Shown: piece by piece, positions 25,057 through 33,806 of the stretch
How the letters are laid out: each line of letters opens with the position of its first letter
How positions within the stretch are numbered: the stretch's first letter is position 1
Assembly (NCBI GenBank): GCA_021773215.1
Contig: JAJFKM010000045.1
Location: 1 to 37,746 of the forward strand
Direction: 5' to 3'
Source: Gammaproteobacteria bacterium
Lineage (GTDB): Bacteria; Pseudomonadota; Gammaproteobacteria; Eutrophobiales; Eutrophobiaceae
Length of the DNA stretch: 37,746 nucleotides
The notes under the pieces: model-generated
Database searches by the model: none
What the model was told of the DNA's origin: nothing
The model's input: the letters and a program-made list of their open reading frames with translations, nothing else
Translations under genes and position numbers: made by a program

Positions 25057-26274
25057 CTATATGACTTTTGCTAAATCCCACATTGGTAGGAATACACCTA
25101 GAGCTAATATCAAAACCATTATTCCAATCGCTACGATTAATACAGGCTCGATAGATGAGCTGAGATTTTTTATATCGTAATCTACTTCTCGATCATAATA
25201 CTCTGCGACCTCTTCCATCATTGTATCTACTTGTCCGGTCTCTTCTCCAACAGACAACATTTGTAAGACGAGGGGTGGAAACATTTTTGTTAGTGATGCG
25301 GTACGTGTTAATGATTCACCACGTTCAACCCCGTTTCTCATACCTAATATTCTGTCGCTAATATATTCATTATCAACAGAACGAGAAACTACTGTCATTG
25401 CTTGTATCAAAGGCACACCAGACTTAAGTCCCATAGCAAAAGAACGGGCGAACCGCGCTAGTGTAGCCCGATAAATAATATCACCGATTATTGGTATTTT
25501 TAATTTATAGTGATCCCATTTATAACGTCCAACCTCAGTTTTAACATATAATCGAGAACCAACAATTGAAACAATAATGACAGCCAACAACGCTGGCCAC
25601 CACTCGACAAAAAAATCAGACGTAGTCATTAATAAACGCGTTTGCCAAGGTAACTCAACACCGGCCTTGGCAAATAAACCTGAAAAAGCGGGAATAACAA
25701 ATATATTAATTATCGCTATTGCTATTGCTATTGCTACGATAACAAACGTCGGATAACGTAACGCTGCTTTAATTCGTTCTCGCGTGTCTTTTTCTCTTGC
25801 CAGATATTCTGATATCCGCAAAAATGATTCTTCTAAACGTCCGGTCTCTTCACCAACCTTTACCATACTGATATAGAGAGGAGCAAAAATACCAGGATGT
25901 CTAGCCAAAGAGCTGGATAGATCTCGACCTGATTCAAGGTTAGCCATTATATCTTTCAGTGCTTCAATAATCTTAAAATTGCGAGAAGACTGTATTAGAC
26001 CGGTAATAGATTTAATCATTGGCACTCCAGCTTTCATCAGTGTATACATCTGACGGCTGAACAAAATTAGATCGTCCAGGCTAGGAGCTTTTCTATTAAG
26101 GTAGTTTGCTAAAGAAATATCAGTATCAGAAGCTGCTTCTTGCTCCATAATATCTATCGGAGTGACACCAATATTAAACAACTGTGACGCGACTGAATCT
26201 ATAGTGCCTGCATCTATCTCACCCTGAATCAAACTACCTCGCGCATTTCTGCCTTTATAAGCAAATAACGGCAT
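25057..26274 (-). CDS. mshG: MSHA platform protein MshG (PilC/GspF family)
   Basis: The inner-membrane platform protein that couples ATPase motion to pilin assembly. The 405-residue length is as expected. It opens MPLFAYKGRNARGSLIQGEIDA, typical of the family, and has two T2SSF domains (about 70-195 and 270-395). Both carry the duplicated pattern MVKVGEETGRLEESFLRISEYL and MLSVGEETGQVDTMMEEVAEYY. Three membrane helices lie near 170-192, 222-240 and 375-395. The Ala-Ile run in the first helix is encoded by a hexanucleotide repeat. Its start overlaps the mshE stop (TAATG). Confidence 0.93.
   Translation of the reverse strand: MPLFAYKGRNARGSLIQGEIDAGTIDSVASQLFNIGVTPIDIMEQEAASDTDISLANYLNRKAPSLDDLILFSRQMYTLMKAGVPMIKSITGLIQSSRNFKIIEALKDIMANLESGRDLSSSLARHPGIFAPLYISMVKVGEETGRLEESFLRISEYLAREKDTRERIKAALRYPTFVIVAIAIAIAIINIFVIPAFSGLFAKAGVELPWQTRLLMTTSDFFVEWWPALLAVIIVSIVGSRLYVKTEVGRYKWDHYKLKIPIIGDIIYRATLARFARSFAMGLKSGVPLIQAMTVVSRSVDNEYISDRILGMRNGVERGESLTRTASLTKMFPPLVLQMLSVGEETGQVDTMMEEVAEYYDREVDYDIKNLSSSIEPVLIVAIGIMVLILALGVFLPMWDLAKVI
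25715..25736. repeat. GCTATT hexanucleotide repeat inside mshG
   Basis: About 3.7 tandem copies of GCTATT on the plus strand, coding for alternating Ala and Ile in a membrane helix of MshG. Because the unit is 6 nt, copy-number changes would lengthen or shorten the helix by two residues without a frameshift. Confidence 0.8.
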
Positions 26275-28022
26275 TAGCTTAATGCCTCCTCACCAGCCTT
26301 AATAATATTATTATCGACAACACTATCAATATCAGCAGAGATACGAATTACTTCATCCATCGTGGTAATTCCCTCAACAGCATACTGGAGAGCTACCATA
26401 TTTAATGGCCTAAAGTGTCGAGAGTTAGTAGCTTTTTCCATAAACTCTCCGGTATCGCCATGTGCTAATGCATTAGAAAGTTCTTTATCAAACTCAAGCA
26501 ATTCATAAACACCAATTCGACCCTGATAGCCGGTGTAGTTACAATGAGCGCAACCAATACCTTGCTTGAAAGTAACATTAAACTTTTCTTCATTAACGAA
26601 ACTACTTAACCAGCCTTTTTGTTGAACTGTTAGATCTGCGGGCTGAGCGCAACTTTCACACACACGCCTAACCAGACGTTGAGCAAGAATTGCGTGTAAT
26701 GCAGATGCCAGTAAATAACTTTTTATACCAATATCCATCAAACGATTTACCGTGCTCACCGCATCATTAGTATGCAAGGTTGATAATACAAGATGTCCTG
26801 TCATAGCAGCACGCAACGCTATCTCCGCTGTTTCTTCATCGCGCATTTCACCTATCAGCACAATGTCGGGATCTTGTCGTAATGCAGACCGCAACACTGT
26901 AGCAAAATTAAGTCCTATATCAGAATTGATCTGAACTTGATTTATTCGTGGCAATTTATACTCAACCGGATCTTCGACCGTAATGATCTTTTTTTCCGGG
27001 ACGTTGAGAGTCTGCAATGCTGCATATAAAGTAGTTGTTTTACCGCTGCCAGTAGGGCCTGTAACCAATATCATCCCATGAGGACGTTGAATCAGTGTCT
27101 CAAACCTGTTGAGAATTATTTTTGGCATTCCAAGCAAATTAAGATCTAATGTGCCGCCAGTTTGATCAAGGAGACGCATTACCACTGACTCTCCATACTG
27201 AACAGGCATAGTCGATAAACGTACATCGATATTATGTTCCTTAACCTTAAGGCTAAACCGCCCATCCTGTGGCATTCTTTTTTCAGAAATATCCAACCCT
27301 GCCATGAGTTTCAATCGAAGCACCAAGGCTGGTGCTATTCGCACCTCATCCATAGTATGTTCCTGCAAAACACCATCAACTCGCTGCCTGATTCGTAAAA
27401 CTTTTTCATCAGGTTCAATATGAATATCAGAAGCTTTAATTTGAATAGCATCTTCAAATAAAGAAGCTAATAATTTTACAACGGGTGCATCAGCAACATC
27501 AGCATCTGCCAGTAGTGCACCTAAATCAATATCACTCTCGGTTAATTCTTCATTTAATTGTTCTGCAAAACCACTAATTTGGTCAGTTTTTCGATAAACG
27601 GTATCAATTGTTTTTAATAGATCTATTTCACGTACAACCGCAAGTTTTATGGGTTTATTTAAAATTCTTGATAGTTCATCATAGGCGAAAATATTTGTTG
27701 GATCTGCCATTCCAACAAGAACACCAGAATTATCTGTACTTAACGCAACTGCGCGAAAACGACGCGACTGTATTTCAGGTAATAACTTAATAACGTCTGG
27801 ATTAAATTTATAGTGTAGTAAATCAACAAATGGGATTTTTAGTTGTGCAGACAATGCTTCCAGCATCTGATCTTCAGTCAGATAACCATCTTCAATGAGT
27901 ACCTTCCCTAGTTTTTGTCCTGATTTTTTCTGATCTGCAAGAGCTTGTTCAAGCTGTGTTTGAGAAATTAGCTTTGAATCAATTAGTAAATCACCAAGTC
28001 TGATTTTTTTACGAGGACTCAT
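26274..28022 (-). CDS. mshE: MSHA assembly ATPase MshE (PilB/GspE family)
   Basis: The hexameric ATPase that powers pilus extension. In the 582 residues, an N-terminal MshEN domain shows two copies of the cyclic-di-GMP-type motif: RLGDLLIDSKLISQTQLEQA starting at R8 and KLGKVLIEDGYLTEDQMLEA starting at K37. The catalytic part has Walker A GPTGSGKTTT, an Asp box VEDPVEYKL, Walker B QDPDIVLIGEMRD and the His box LSTLHTNDA. A zinc tetracysteine motif follows (CESC then CAHC). Motif I lacks the usual Gly at its tenth position (Lys17). The gene overlaps mshN by 14 nt and mshG by 3 nt. Confidence 0.95.
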   Translation of the reverse strand: MSPRKKIRLGDLLIDSKLISQTQLEQALADQKKSGQKLGKVLIEDGYLTEDQMLEALSAQLKIPFVDLLHYKFNPDVIKLLPEIQSRRFRAVALSTDNSGVLVGMADPTNIFAYDELSRILNKPIKLAVVREIDLLKTIDTVYRKTDQISGFAEQLNEELTESDIDLGALLADADVADAPVVKLLASLFEDAIQIKASDIHIEPDEKVLRIRQRVDGVLQEHTMDEVRIAPALVLRLKLMAGLDISEKRMPQDGRFSLKVKEHNIDVRLSTMPVQYGESVVMRLLDQTGGTLDLNLLGMPKIILNRFETLIQRPHGMILVTGPTGSGKTTTLYAALQTLNVPEKKIITVEDPVEYKLPRINQVQINSDIGLNFATVLRSALRQDPDIVLIGEMRDEETAEIALRAAMTGHLVLSTLHTNDAVSTVNRLMDIGIKSYLLASALHAILAQRLVRRVCESCAQPADLTVQQKGWLSSFVNEEKFNVTFKQGIGCAHCNYTGYQGRIGVYELLEFDKELSNALAHGDTGEFMEKATNSRHFRPLNMVALQYAVEGITTMDEVIRISADIDSVVDNNIIKAGEEALS

Positions 28023-29469
28023 CTTTAATCAGATTACTCAATAATGTAATGCGTTGTTTAATAAATTGCCTGGATTCACTTGCTAATGAAGTATTCTTTG
28101 ATGCCTTTTGATAGGCATACAATGCATCGTCATATCGTTTTAATGATTCTAAAGATATACCGAGCCCCATCCACCAAACCGATTTGGCTGGATTAAACTG
28201 TAATAAATCTCGGTATATTTTTGCAGATTGGCCATGTTCATTTAACTTCTGCAAGATAACTGCTTTTAATCCGTAATATTCGACATTAACCGATAAAGGT
28301 GGTGAATACTGCGTCAATAGATTATCAGCTTCAACAAGCTTACCTTCAATTAACAGTAAACGGGCATATACCTTCAACCATTCTGTTTGTTCAGGATATT
28401 GAATTAAACCTTCAGTGAGTATGCTGTATGCTAATTCAGTATGCCCCTGTTTAGATAAAATTGTTGCTAAAGTTGAGCGTGCATTTACATGCCCAGCATC
28501 TTGATCTAAAGCCATGTTTAATTTTTTCAGACTATTAGATATATCCCCATTTTTATAATCTTTGTAACCTCGTCTAAACAGTTTCTCTGCATAAGCGTTT
28601 ACATCTTGACTAACTGGTGTTTTTACAAGTTCGCCTTTGTAAATCGTTTCTTGTTCTAACTCTACTTGCTTTTCTACAATATCATTTAAACCATCTTCTA
28701 ATATATTTGTGTCTTCATTCCTGACAAATTCATTTTGCCACTGGTAATCCATGGCAATAACAAGATCATTGAACCCATTCTCATTATTAGAAGATGATTT
28801 CTTTATATTTAATGGCTGATCTGTTTCCAAAACTAATTTAAATCGGTTATCTGCATTAAGCGAATACCGAATAGCAACAATAGGATCAACGGGCTTAAGA
28901 TCTTCCAACAGAAACCCTAGCTCAGTATTATTAACCTCTATTACAATACGATTAGGATTATCTAGTCCATAAACCAGGTAATCAATGTCCGCTGACATTT
29001 TCATAACCAAGCTTATACTTTGCTCATTTGTGTCAAAAAATATATTTTGAATTTGATTTAACGGAATTGTTTTTGGTATATCAATAATTGAGACTGGTTC
29101 TTTAATAATCAAGCTATCATCCAGTTTAAGAATGTGATTATCTTCTTTGATATTTTCATCAGTACTTGAGGCGGGATGAACAATATTATTTTTTTTAATT
29201 ATTTTAGAGTCAGCTTGAGAACTACTATCATCAACAGTAATAAATTGTTTTTGTGAAAAATTATTTGAATTTAAATAAAATGATATCGCTGCAAATGCAA
29301 TTACTACAAACAATGTAATAAATATTATAGTAGATGATTGCCAGTTTTTTTTCTGTTCTAATTCTAAATCATAGGCAGAATATAAACCATCCAGTACGTT
29401 ATCGTGATTTTCATGTAGAAATGCATCACGCTTCTCCAGATCATTTAACATTTTATTAATTAAACTCAT
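28009..29469 (-). CDS. mshN: MshN-like TPR protein with AMIN-like domain
   Basis: About 486 residues from the ATG at 29469, which gives the family-like start MSLINKMLNDLEKRD and has GGAAAC upstream; the open frame extends 18 codons further into mshM without a plausible ribosome site. A single membrane helix (about 46-66) places the rest in the periplasm. Residues 140-240 look like an AMIN fold: SISLVMKMSADIDYLVYGLD, NPNRIVIEV and then NRFKLVLETDQPL. From about 290 to the end there are several TPR pairs. The protein probably bridges peptidoglycan or the secretin to the inner-membrane machine (inference). It sits between mshM and mshE, its usual place. Confidence 0.85.
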   Translation of the reverse strand: MSLINKMLNDLEKRDAFLHENHDNVLDGLYSAYDLELEQKKNWQSSTIIFITLFVVIAFAAISFYLNSNNFSQKQFITVDDSSSQADSKIIKKNNIVHPASSTDENIKEDNHILKLDDSLIIKEPVSIIDIPKTIPLNQIQNIFFDTNEQSISLVMKMSADIDYLVYGLDNPNRIVIEVNNTELGFLLEDLKPVDPIVAIRYSLNADNRFKLVLETDQPLNIKKSSSNNENGFNDLVIAMDYQWQNEFVRNEDTNILEDGLNDIVEKQVELEQETIYKGELVKTPVSQDVNAYAEKLFRRGYKDYKNGDISNSLKKLNMALDQDAGHVNARSTLATILSKQGHTELAYSILTEGLIQYPEQTEWLKVYARLLLIEGKLVEADNLLTQYSPPLSVNVEYYGLKAVILQKLNEHGQSAKIYRDLLQFNPAKSVWWMGLGISLESLKRYDDALYAYQKASKNTSLASESRQFIKQRITLLSNLIKDESS

Positions 29470-29471
29470 TG

Positions 29472-30347
29472 CTAGTTTCCAAATAAACGCCTTGAAAAAG
29501 CAGGAACCAATGAATTCAACCATGATTCAGACTTTTCTTTTGTATGTTCTATTTCGGGAGCAACAAGATTGACATGCTTATGTGTAATTTTCCCCATACC
29601 TTCTCCATAAGCACAAATTAATGATTTGTGAGACAAAATATTAATTAAACGAGGAATGCCGTTGCTATGTCTATAAATGGCTTCACAAGCACGCTTTGTA
29701 AACAAACCAGTATTACTACACCCTGCAATTTGTAATCGATGTCGTATATACGCAAATGCAGCAACTTTATTTAGCGGCAATAATTGGTATGAAAATGTAA
29801 TACGCTGTTTTAATTGTCGAACCGAAGGTTGATTTAAAAGCAAGTCTAGTTCTGGCTGACCAAACAATATTACCTGTAATAATTTACGCTTTTCTGTTTC
29901 CAGATTCGTCAGCAATCGCAATGACTCAAGTGTTTGTACTGGCATAGCCTGGACCTCATCGAGGCAGACAACTACTTTTTTACCTTTTCTATGCGTATCT
30001 AATAATGCACGGGTGATCGATTTCATTAATAAATGTTGCGACGTAGTATCTGTATATTTGACAGCTAAAGCATCAGCAATAGCAAACAAAAGACTATCTG
30101 GCTTGATATAGGGATTATGTATATAGGCGGTCACAAATTCCTTGCTGATGGTTTTCATCAATGTTCGACAGAGAATTGTTTTGCCTACACCCACCTCACC
30201 GGTTATTTTTACAAAACCTTCTCCACTACGAAGTGCAACAAGAAGTACATTCAGCGCGTCTTGATAGCCAGCTCGATTCATAAAGAAACTGGTATCAGGG
30301 GTGATACTAAAAGGTAGTTCTTTTAAATTAAAATGTTGCAAATACAT
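29472..30347 (-). CDS. mshM: MSHA biogenesis AAA+ ATPase MshM (ExeA-like)
   Basis: A 291-residue ATPase of the ExeA/GspA type. It begins YLQHFNLKELPFSITPDTSFFMN, the classic ExeA opening, and has Walker A GEVGVGKT (about 49-56), Walker B VVCLDEVQAM and sensor-like FGQPELDLLL. The C-terminal part reads SNGIPRLINILSHKSLICAY, also conserved in ExeA. ExeA-like proteins help secretin assembly through peptidoglycan remodelling; MshM is the MSHA counterpart. No C-terminal membrane or peptidoglycan-binding extension is present; MshN may supply that role (inference). It follows mshL by 24 bp. Confidence 0.92.
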   Translation of the reverse strand: MYLQHFNLKELPFSITPDTSFFMNRAGYQDALNVLLVALRSGEGFVKITGEVGVGKTILCRTLMKTISKEFVTAYIHNPYIKPDSLLFAIADALAVKYTDTTSQHLLMKSITRALLDTHRKGKKVVVCLDEVQAMPVQTLESLRLLTNLETEKRKLLQVILFGQPELDLLLNQPSVRQLKQRITFSYQLLPLNKVAAFAYIRHRLQIAGCSNTGLFTKRACEAIYRHSNGIPRLINILSHKSLICAYGEGMGKITHKHVNLVAPEIEHTKEKSESWLNSLVPAFSRRLFGN

Positions 30348-30371
30348 AAATATATTCCTGATTTATTTAGA

Positions 30372-32114
30372 CTAAATATTTTCGTTCGCGAAAAGATCAT
30401 CTAAAAATGATTCTGGTGGAGGCTCGTTCATTACATCACGAAGCTCATTAATATTGCCTCTTGATTTTAACAATTCATCATTCCATTCATCTGCACTACG
30501 AACGACAACGGGTTTTAATAATATAACGAGTTCACTTTTTACTGAGGCATTCTTCTTATGATTAAATAATTTACCTACACCTGGCAGATCTCCCAGAAAA
30601 GGGGTTTTTGCATCTTGATCATTGATTGATTCCTGCATCAGACCACCTATAACAATAACCTGTCCACTACGAGCTCGAACGATGCTATCAGATTCCCGTA
30701 CTGTACTTAATGCCAATGGTAATTGCTGAGTTACATTACCAACGGTTACTGTCTTTTGTTGATCGATGACTTCACTAATAGAAGGATGTACATGCAAAGT
30801 AACATCACCTTCCTGACTAATTTGTGGTGTTACATCAAGCGCAATACCAGAAAAAAACGGCGTTAATGTTACGTCAGGATTCACTGTTGTATTATTACCA
30901 GTTGTCGTATTTACAGACGAAACATCTGTCACAAAGAACTCATCCGTACCAACCTTAATCACTGCCTTTTGATTGTTCATTGTGGCCACACGAGGACTTG
31001 ATAAAATTTGCACATTACCTTGAGTTTCAAGAAGTTCTATAAAAGCTGTAAAATCGCCAAAATTTAAGGCTGCTGAAAATACACCGCCAAAAGCAGCAGC
31101 AGTAGCACCTGATATAGCAGAAAAATTAGCCGGATCAAGATTTCCAGAGTTACCCGCAAGTCCACTCAATCCGCTTTCGCCAACCAATACAGAACCACCG
31201 CCCGTATTAGAGGTTGTTATCGAATTATTCCCAGGTGTAAGTAGAGAACTCCAATTAATACCAGACTGGAAATCTTCACTTAATCTAACTTCAATGAATT
31301 TTGCTTCGAGTATGACTTGTCTTTGTACGATTAGTTGTGTTGCTTGCAAATAGGCCTCGACCTCTCTTAATTCATTTGGTAAAGCACGAACCACAACAAC
31401 ACCTGACTGTGGATTAACCACAACACTACGTCCATCACCCGCACCTACAATAGCCTGGACAGAATCTTGTAATTCATCCCAAAAAGAATTTAATGTTTGT
31501 TCAGTGCGGATATTTGTTCCTTGGCCATTACTACTTGAAGATGCTGCTCCGTCTTCGCCAGTATTACCATTTTGTGTCAATGATCCTGAACTAACAGAAG
31601 TCTCCGAACTTCCCGATCGTTCAATATTTAAATAATTTATTTGATAAATACGTGCGCGTAAACGGCCAGGTAATACTTGAAAACCGTATGCTGTACTAAT
31701 AAATTCATAACCATACACATCACGTGCAGCTTCTAATACATCCGGGATAGTTACATTACGTAAATTTAATGTTATTGAACCCGTCACTTCAGGATGAATT
31801 ACCATATTATAGTCTGTGCCATCGACTAAACTTAAAAAGAATTGATCAGCGGCTACTGCATTGACAGAAATATCAAAGCGCTCTTCATCTTTAATTATAG
31901 GGACGTTTGCTGTGTCTAGATTAATAGTCGGTATAAGTGAATTAGTAACACTATCAGGAATAGGATCCTGATTGGCATTATCGCTCACAGATCGATTAAT
32001 TTCATTTTCCATTGTTTCAACGACATCTTGTCTTACTGTTTGATCCTGACATGCCATTAAAAACAGCAATGTTATAAATAAGTGTTTATGGGCAATTTTT
32101 TTAATCTGTATCAT
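30372..32114 (-). CDS. mshL: MSHA outer-membrane secretin MshL
   Basis: A 580-residue secretin lipoprotein forming the outer-membrane gate for the pilus. The signal ends in the lipobox LMAC (Cys about 22). An STN-type domain follows (about 85-155), then an N1-like domain interrupted by a Ser/Gly/Asn-rich linker, and the secretin core (about 290-550). The core has the signature VIVIGGLMQES and FLGDLPGVGKLFNHK, then ELVILLKPVVV. Its N-terminus has no AMIN domain that I can see; an AMIN-like domain occurs in the partner MshN instead. It follows mshK by 16 bp. Confidence 0.94.
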   Translation of the reverse strand: MIQIKKIAHKHLFITLLFLMACQDQTVRQDVVETMENEINRSVSDNANQDPIPDSVTNSLIPTINLDTANVPIIKDEERFDISVNAVAADQFFLSLVDGTDYNMVIHPEVTGSITLNLRNVTIPDVLEAARDVYGYEFISTAYGFQVLPGRLRARIYQINYLNIERSGSSETSVSSGSLTQNGNTGEDGAASSSSNGQGTNIRTEQTLNSFWDELQDSVQAIVGAGDGRSVVVNPQSGVVVVRALPNELREVEAYLQATQLIVQRQVILEAKFIEVRLSEDFQSGINWSSLLTPGNNSITTSNTGGGSVLVGESGLSGLAGNSGNLDPANFSAISGATAAAFGGVFSAALNFGDFTAFIELLETQGNVQILSSPRVATMNNQKAVIKVGTDEFFVTDVSSVNTTTGNNTTVNPDVTLTPFFSGIALDVTPQISQEGDVTLHVHPSISEVIDQQKTVTVGNVTQQLPLALSTVRESDSIVRARSGQVIVIGGLMQESINDQDAKTPFLGDLPGVGKLFNHKKNASVKSELVILLKPVVVRSADEWNDELLKSRGNINELRDVMNEPPPESFLDDLFANENI

Positions 32115-32130
32115 AGTTTTTATCTCAAAA

Positions 32131-32493
32131 TTACTTTTGTGATTTATAACTTTTTATCACTTTAGTGTTATATAAACGGACAATTAACTTTCTTTCCTCG
32201 TGATTTATTACTATCGACAGTGGATTGATTTCCAAGACTTTAGCAGGACCTATATCATCACCAGCCCTTACCAGCTTCCCATTCAAAATAGCAGATCTAT
32301 CTTCGGCAGATATACGAATTGCAGAGAGTTTCCAGTTTATTTTTTCGCTGACATTTATCTCTTCAAAAAACGTCGGCTCAAGATTTTCATCTATATAAGT
32401 AGCTGGTCGAGTTGGATCAGGTAATTCCGCATTAGCCAATGCCATCATTGGTAAAAAGCATATTATAAAAAATATATAATGTATTAAACTCAT
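32131..32493 (-). CDS. mshK: MSHA biogenesis protein MshK
   Basis: A small periplasmic protein of 120 residues. I chose the ATG at 32493, which gives a clean signal peptide (MSLIHYIFFIICFLPMMALA) and has GGATAGG upstream; a GTG four codons earlier inside mshJ is less likely. The mature start AELPDPTRPATYI and the WKLSAIRISAEDRSAILNGKLVRAGD core resemble MshK and the GspC/PilP HR-like fold. It probably links the inner-membrane complex to the MshL secretin. It overlaps or abuts mshJ within 5 bp. Confidence 0.85.
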   Translation of the reverse strand: MSLIHYIFFIICFLPMMALANAELPDPTRPATYIDENLEPTFFEEINVSEKINWKLSAIRISAEDRSAILNGKLVRAGDDIGPAKVLEINPLSIVINHEERKLIVRLYNTKVIKSYKSQK

Positions 32494-32497
32494 CTTA

Positions 32498-33205
32498 CTA
32501 AACACCTATCCACTCTTTATTCAGACTTAGAGTAAATATTTCAATTGCCACACTCGCATCAGGATACTCATTCACTGTTAATTTAAAATTATCCCAATAA
32601 AAACCCCATTCCAATTCTTCCAGTCTTTTTAAATAACTTAAGGTTGTTAAATAATCACCCGTAATTTCAATTCTCAAACCATGTTTATAAGCATTATCAA
32701 TATTGTCTGCCGTGAGCTTTTCTTCAAAGCCATTATTGTTAATTTCTGCCTTTACTACAGACTCTGATGCTGCATCATTCTCAACAATCGGAGTAACGCC
32801 GAGACTTTTTAGGTTAAGTAATGTCAAGCCACCTATTTTATGTAATACAGTTTCCAGTAACTTAGGCATATCCTTTGGTGAAACAAGGCTGCCAGTTGAT
32901 GACTCAAGATCTGCCTGCACATCAATTAAACGTGAACGTAATATTTGTAATCTTGTTATATTTTCTGCATTAGGATCTTCATTATTTGATGTCATCAGTT
33001 TCTGAAATCGATTAACTAATACGAGTCGTTCAGCATTCTTTTCATTCAGTTTTGCAATTACACTTTTTTGTTCTGTTTCCAAAGGCGTTAACAAATAGGA
33101 ATCCCAAACACTAAACAACACAGCAAGCACTCCAACAAATACAATAGCGCGCTCTCGCAAGCTTAAGCTATCAATTTTTTCTGAAAGTTTAGTTAGTTGT
33201 TCCAT
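32498..33205 (-). CDS. mshJ: MSHA biogenesis protein MshJ (PilO-like)
   Basis: About 235 residues from the ATG at 33205 (MEQLTKLSEKIDSLSLRERAI). The open frame extends 19 codons upstream inside the previous gene; that longer form would have a basic N-terminus that is not typical. One membrane helix (about 20-40, IVFVGVLAVLFSVWDSYLL) is followed by a coiled-coil region and a PilO-like periplasmic domain with YLTTLSYLKRLEEL. It should pair with the PilN-like protein in the alignment complex. The gap to the previous stop is 4 bp. Confidence 0.87.
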   Translation of the reverse strand: MEQLTKLSEKIDSLSLRERAIVFVGVLAVLFSVWDSYLLTPLETEQKSVIAKLNEKNAERLVLVNRFQKLMTSNNEDPNAENITRLQILRSRLIDVQADLESSTGSLVSPKDMPKLLETVLHKIGGLTLLNLKSLGVTPIVENDAASESVVKAEINNNGFEEKLTADNIDNAYKHGLRIEITGDYLTTLSYLKRLEELEWGFYWDNFKLTVNEYPDASVAIEIFTLSLNKEWIGV

Positions 33206-33209
33206 GTCA

Positions 33210-33806
33210 TTAATTCGTGCTGATTGAAAAACTAATTTCAGGATCGCCTTCTTCTTTCTCAACTCGGGCTAACTCCATCACATTAAATGATGAGCCCATC
33301 AAATTTTTTTCTTCAGCTAGTTTTTGTAAATAGATCGGTACTAGCTCAGAGGATAAGGTTTTACCCTTAAGGCCGAGTGCTGCACCACCTTGATTAATTT
33401 TGACATCTGTTAACCAGGTGCCTTGAACATGACCTCGTGCAAAAGATTCTAGATATGATGAAAATCCGGATGAATTGCCAAAAGTTCTACTCGATAATAT
33501 TTTTGAAATTCGCTCACGCTGAACCAACTCATTACTTAGTTTTTCAATCTCATTTTCTAGTAATTTACTTTTGCTATTACCTTTTTGAAATTTTTCTAAT
33601 GCAGTAACCTGACTACTAAGTTGTGATAATTCAGCCTCAAGACTGGTAAGTTGTTCTTTATAAGGTTTAACTTTTGCAGTCTGATAAGCGTATAGGCTCA
33701 AAAAAATAAATAAGAAGAAGATCCCTGCTTGCAACATTGTTGCCGCAGAAAAAACCACGCTTTGTTTCCGAAACATTGGTTGGTAGAGATTAATCTGCTG
33801 CATCAT
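33210..33806 (-). CDS. PilN-like alignment protein (second MshI-type gene)
   Basis: About 198 residues. I chose the ATG at 33806, which shares an ATGA overlap with the mshI stop and gives MMQQINLYQPMFRKQ, the classic PilN/GspL-type start; the open frame extends 16 codons further. One membrane helix (about 17-40) is followed by a coiled coil rich in Leu and Glu (KEQLTSLEAELSQLSSQVTALEKFQ) and a periplasmic domain with GTWLTDVKI. In MSHA loci this PilN-type gene follows mshI and is sometimes called mshI2. It should sit between MshI on the cytoplasmic side and MshJ in the membrane. Confidence 0.87.
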   Translation of the reverse strand: MMQQINLYQPMFRKQSVVFSAATMLQAGIFFLFIFLSLYAYQTAKVKPYKEQLTSLEAELSQLSSQVTALEKFQKGNSKSKLLENEIEKLSNELVQRERISKILSSRTFGNSSGFSSYLESFARGHVQGTWLTDVKINQGGAALGLKGKTLSSELVPIYLQKLAEEKNLMGSSFNVMELARVEKEEGDPEISFSISTN

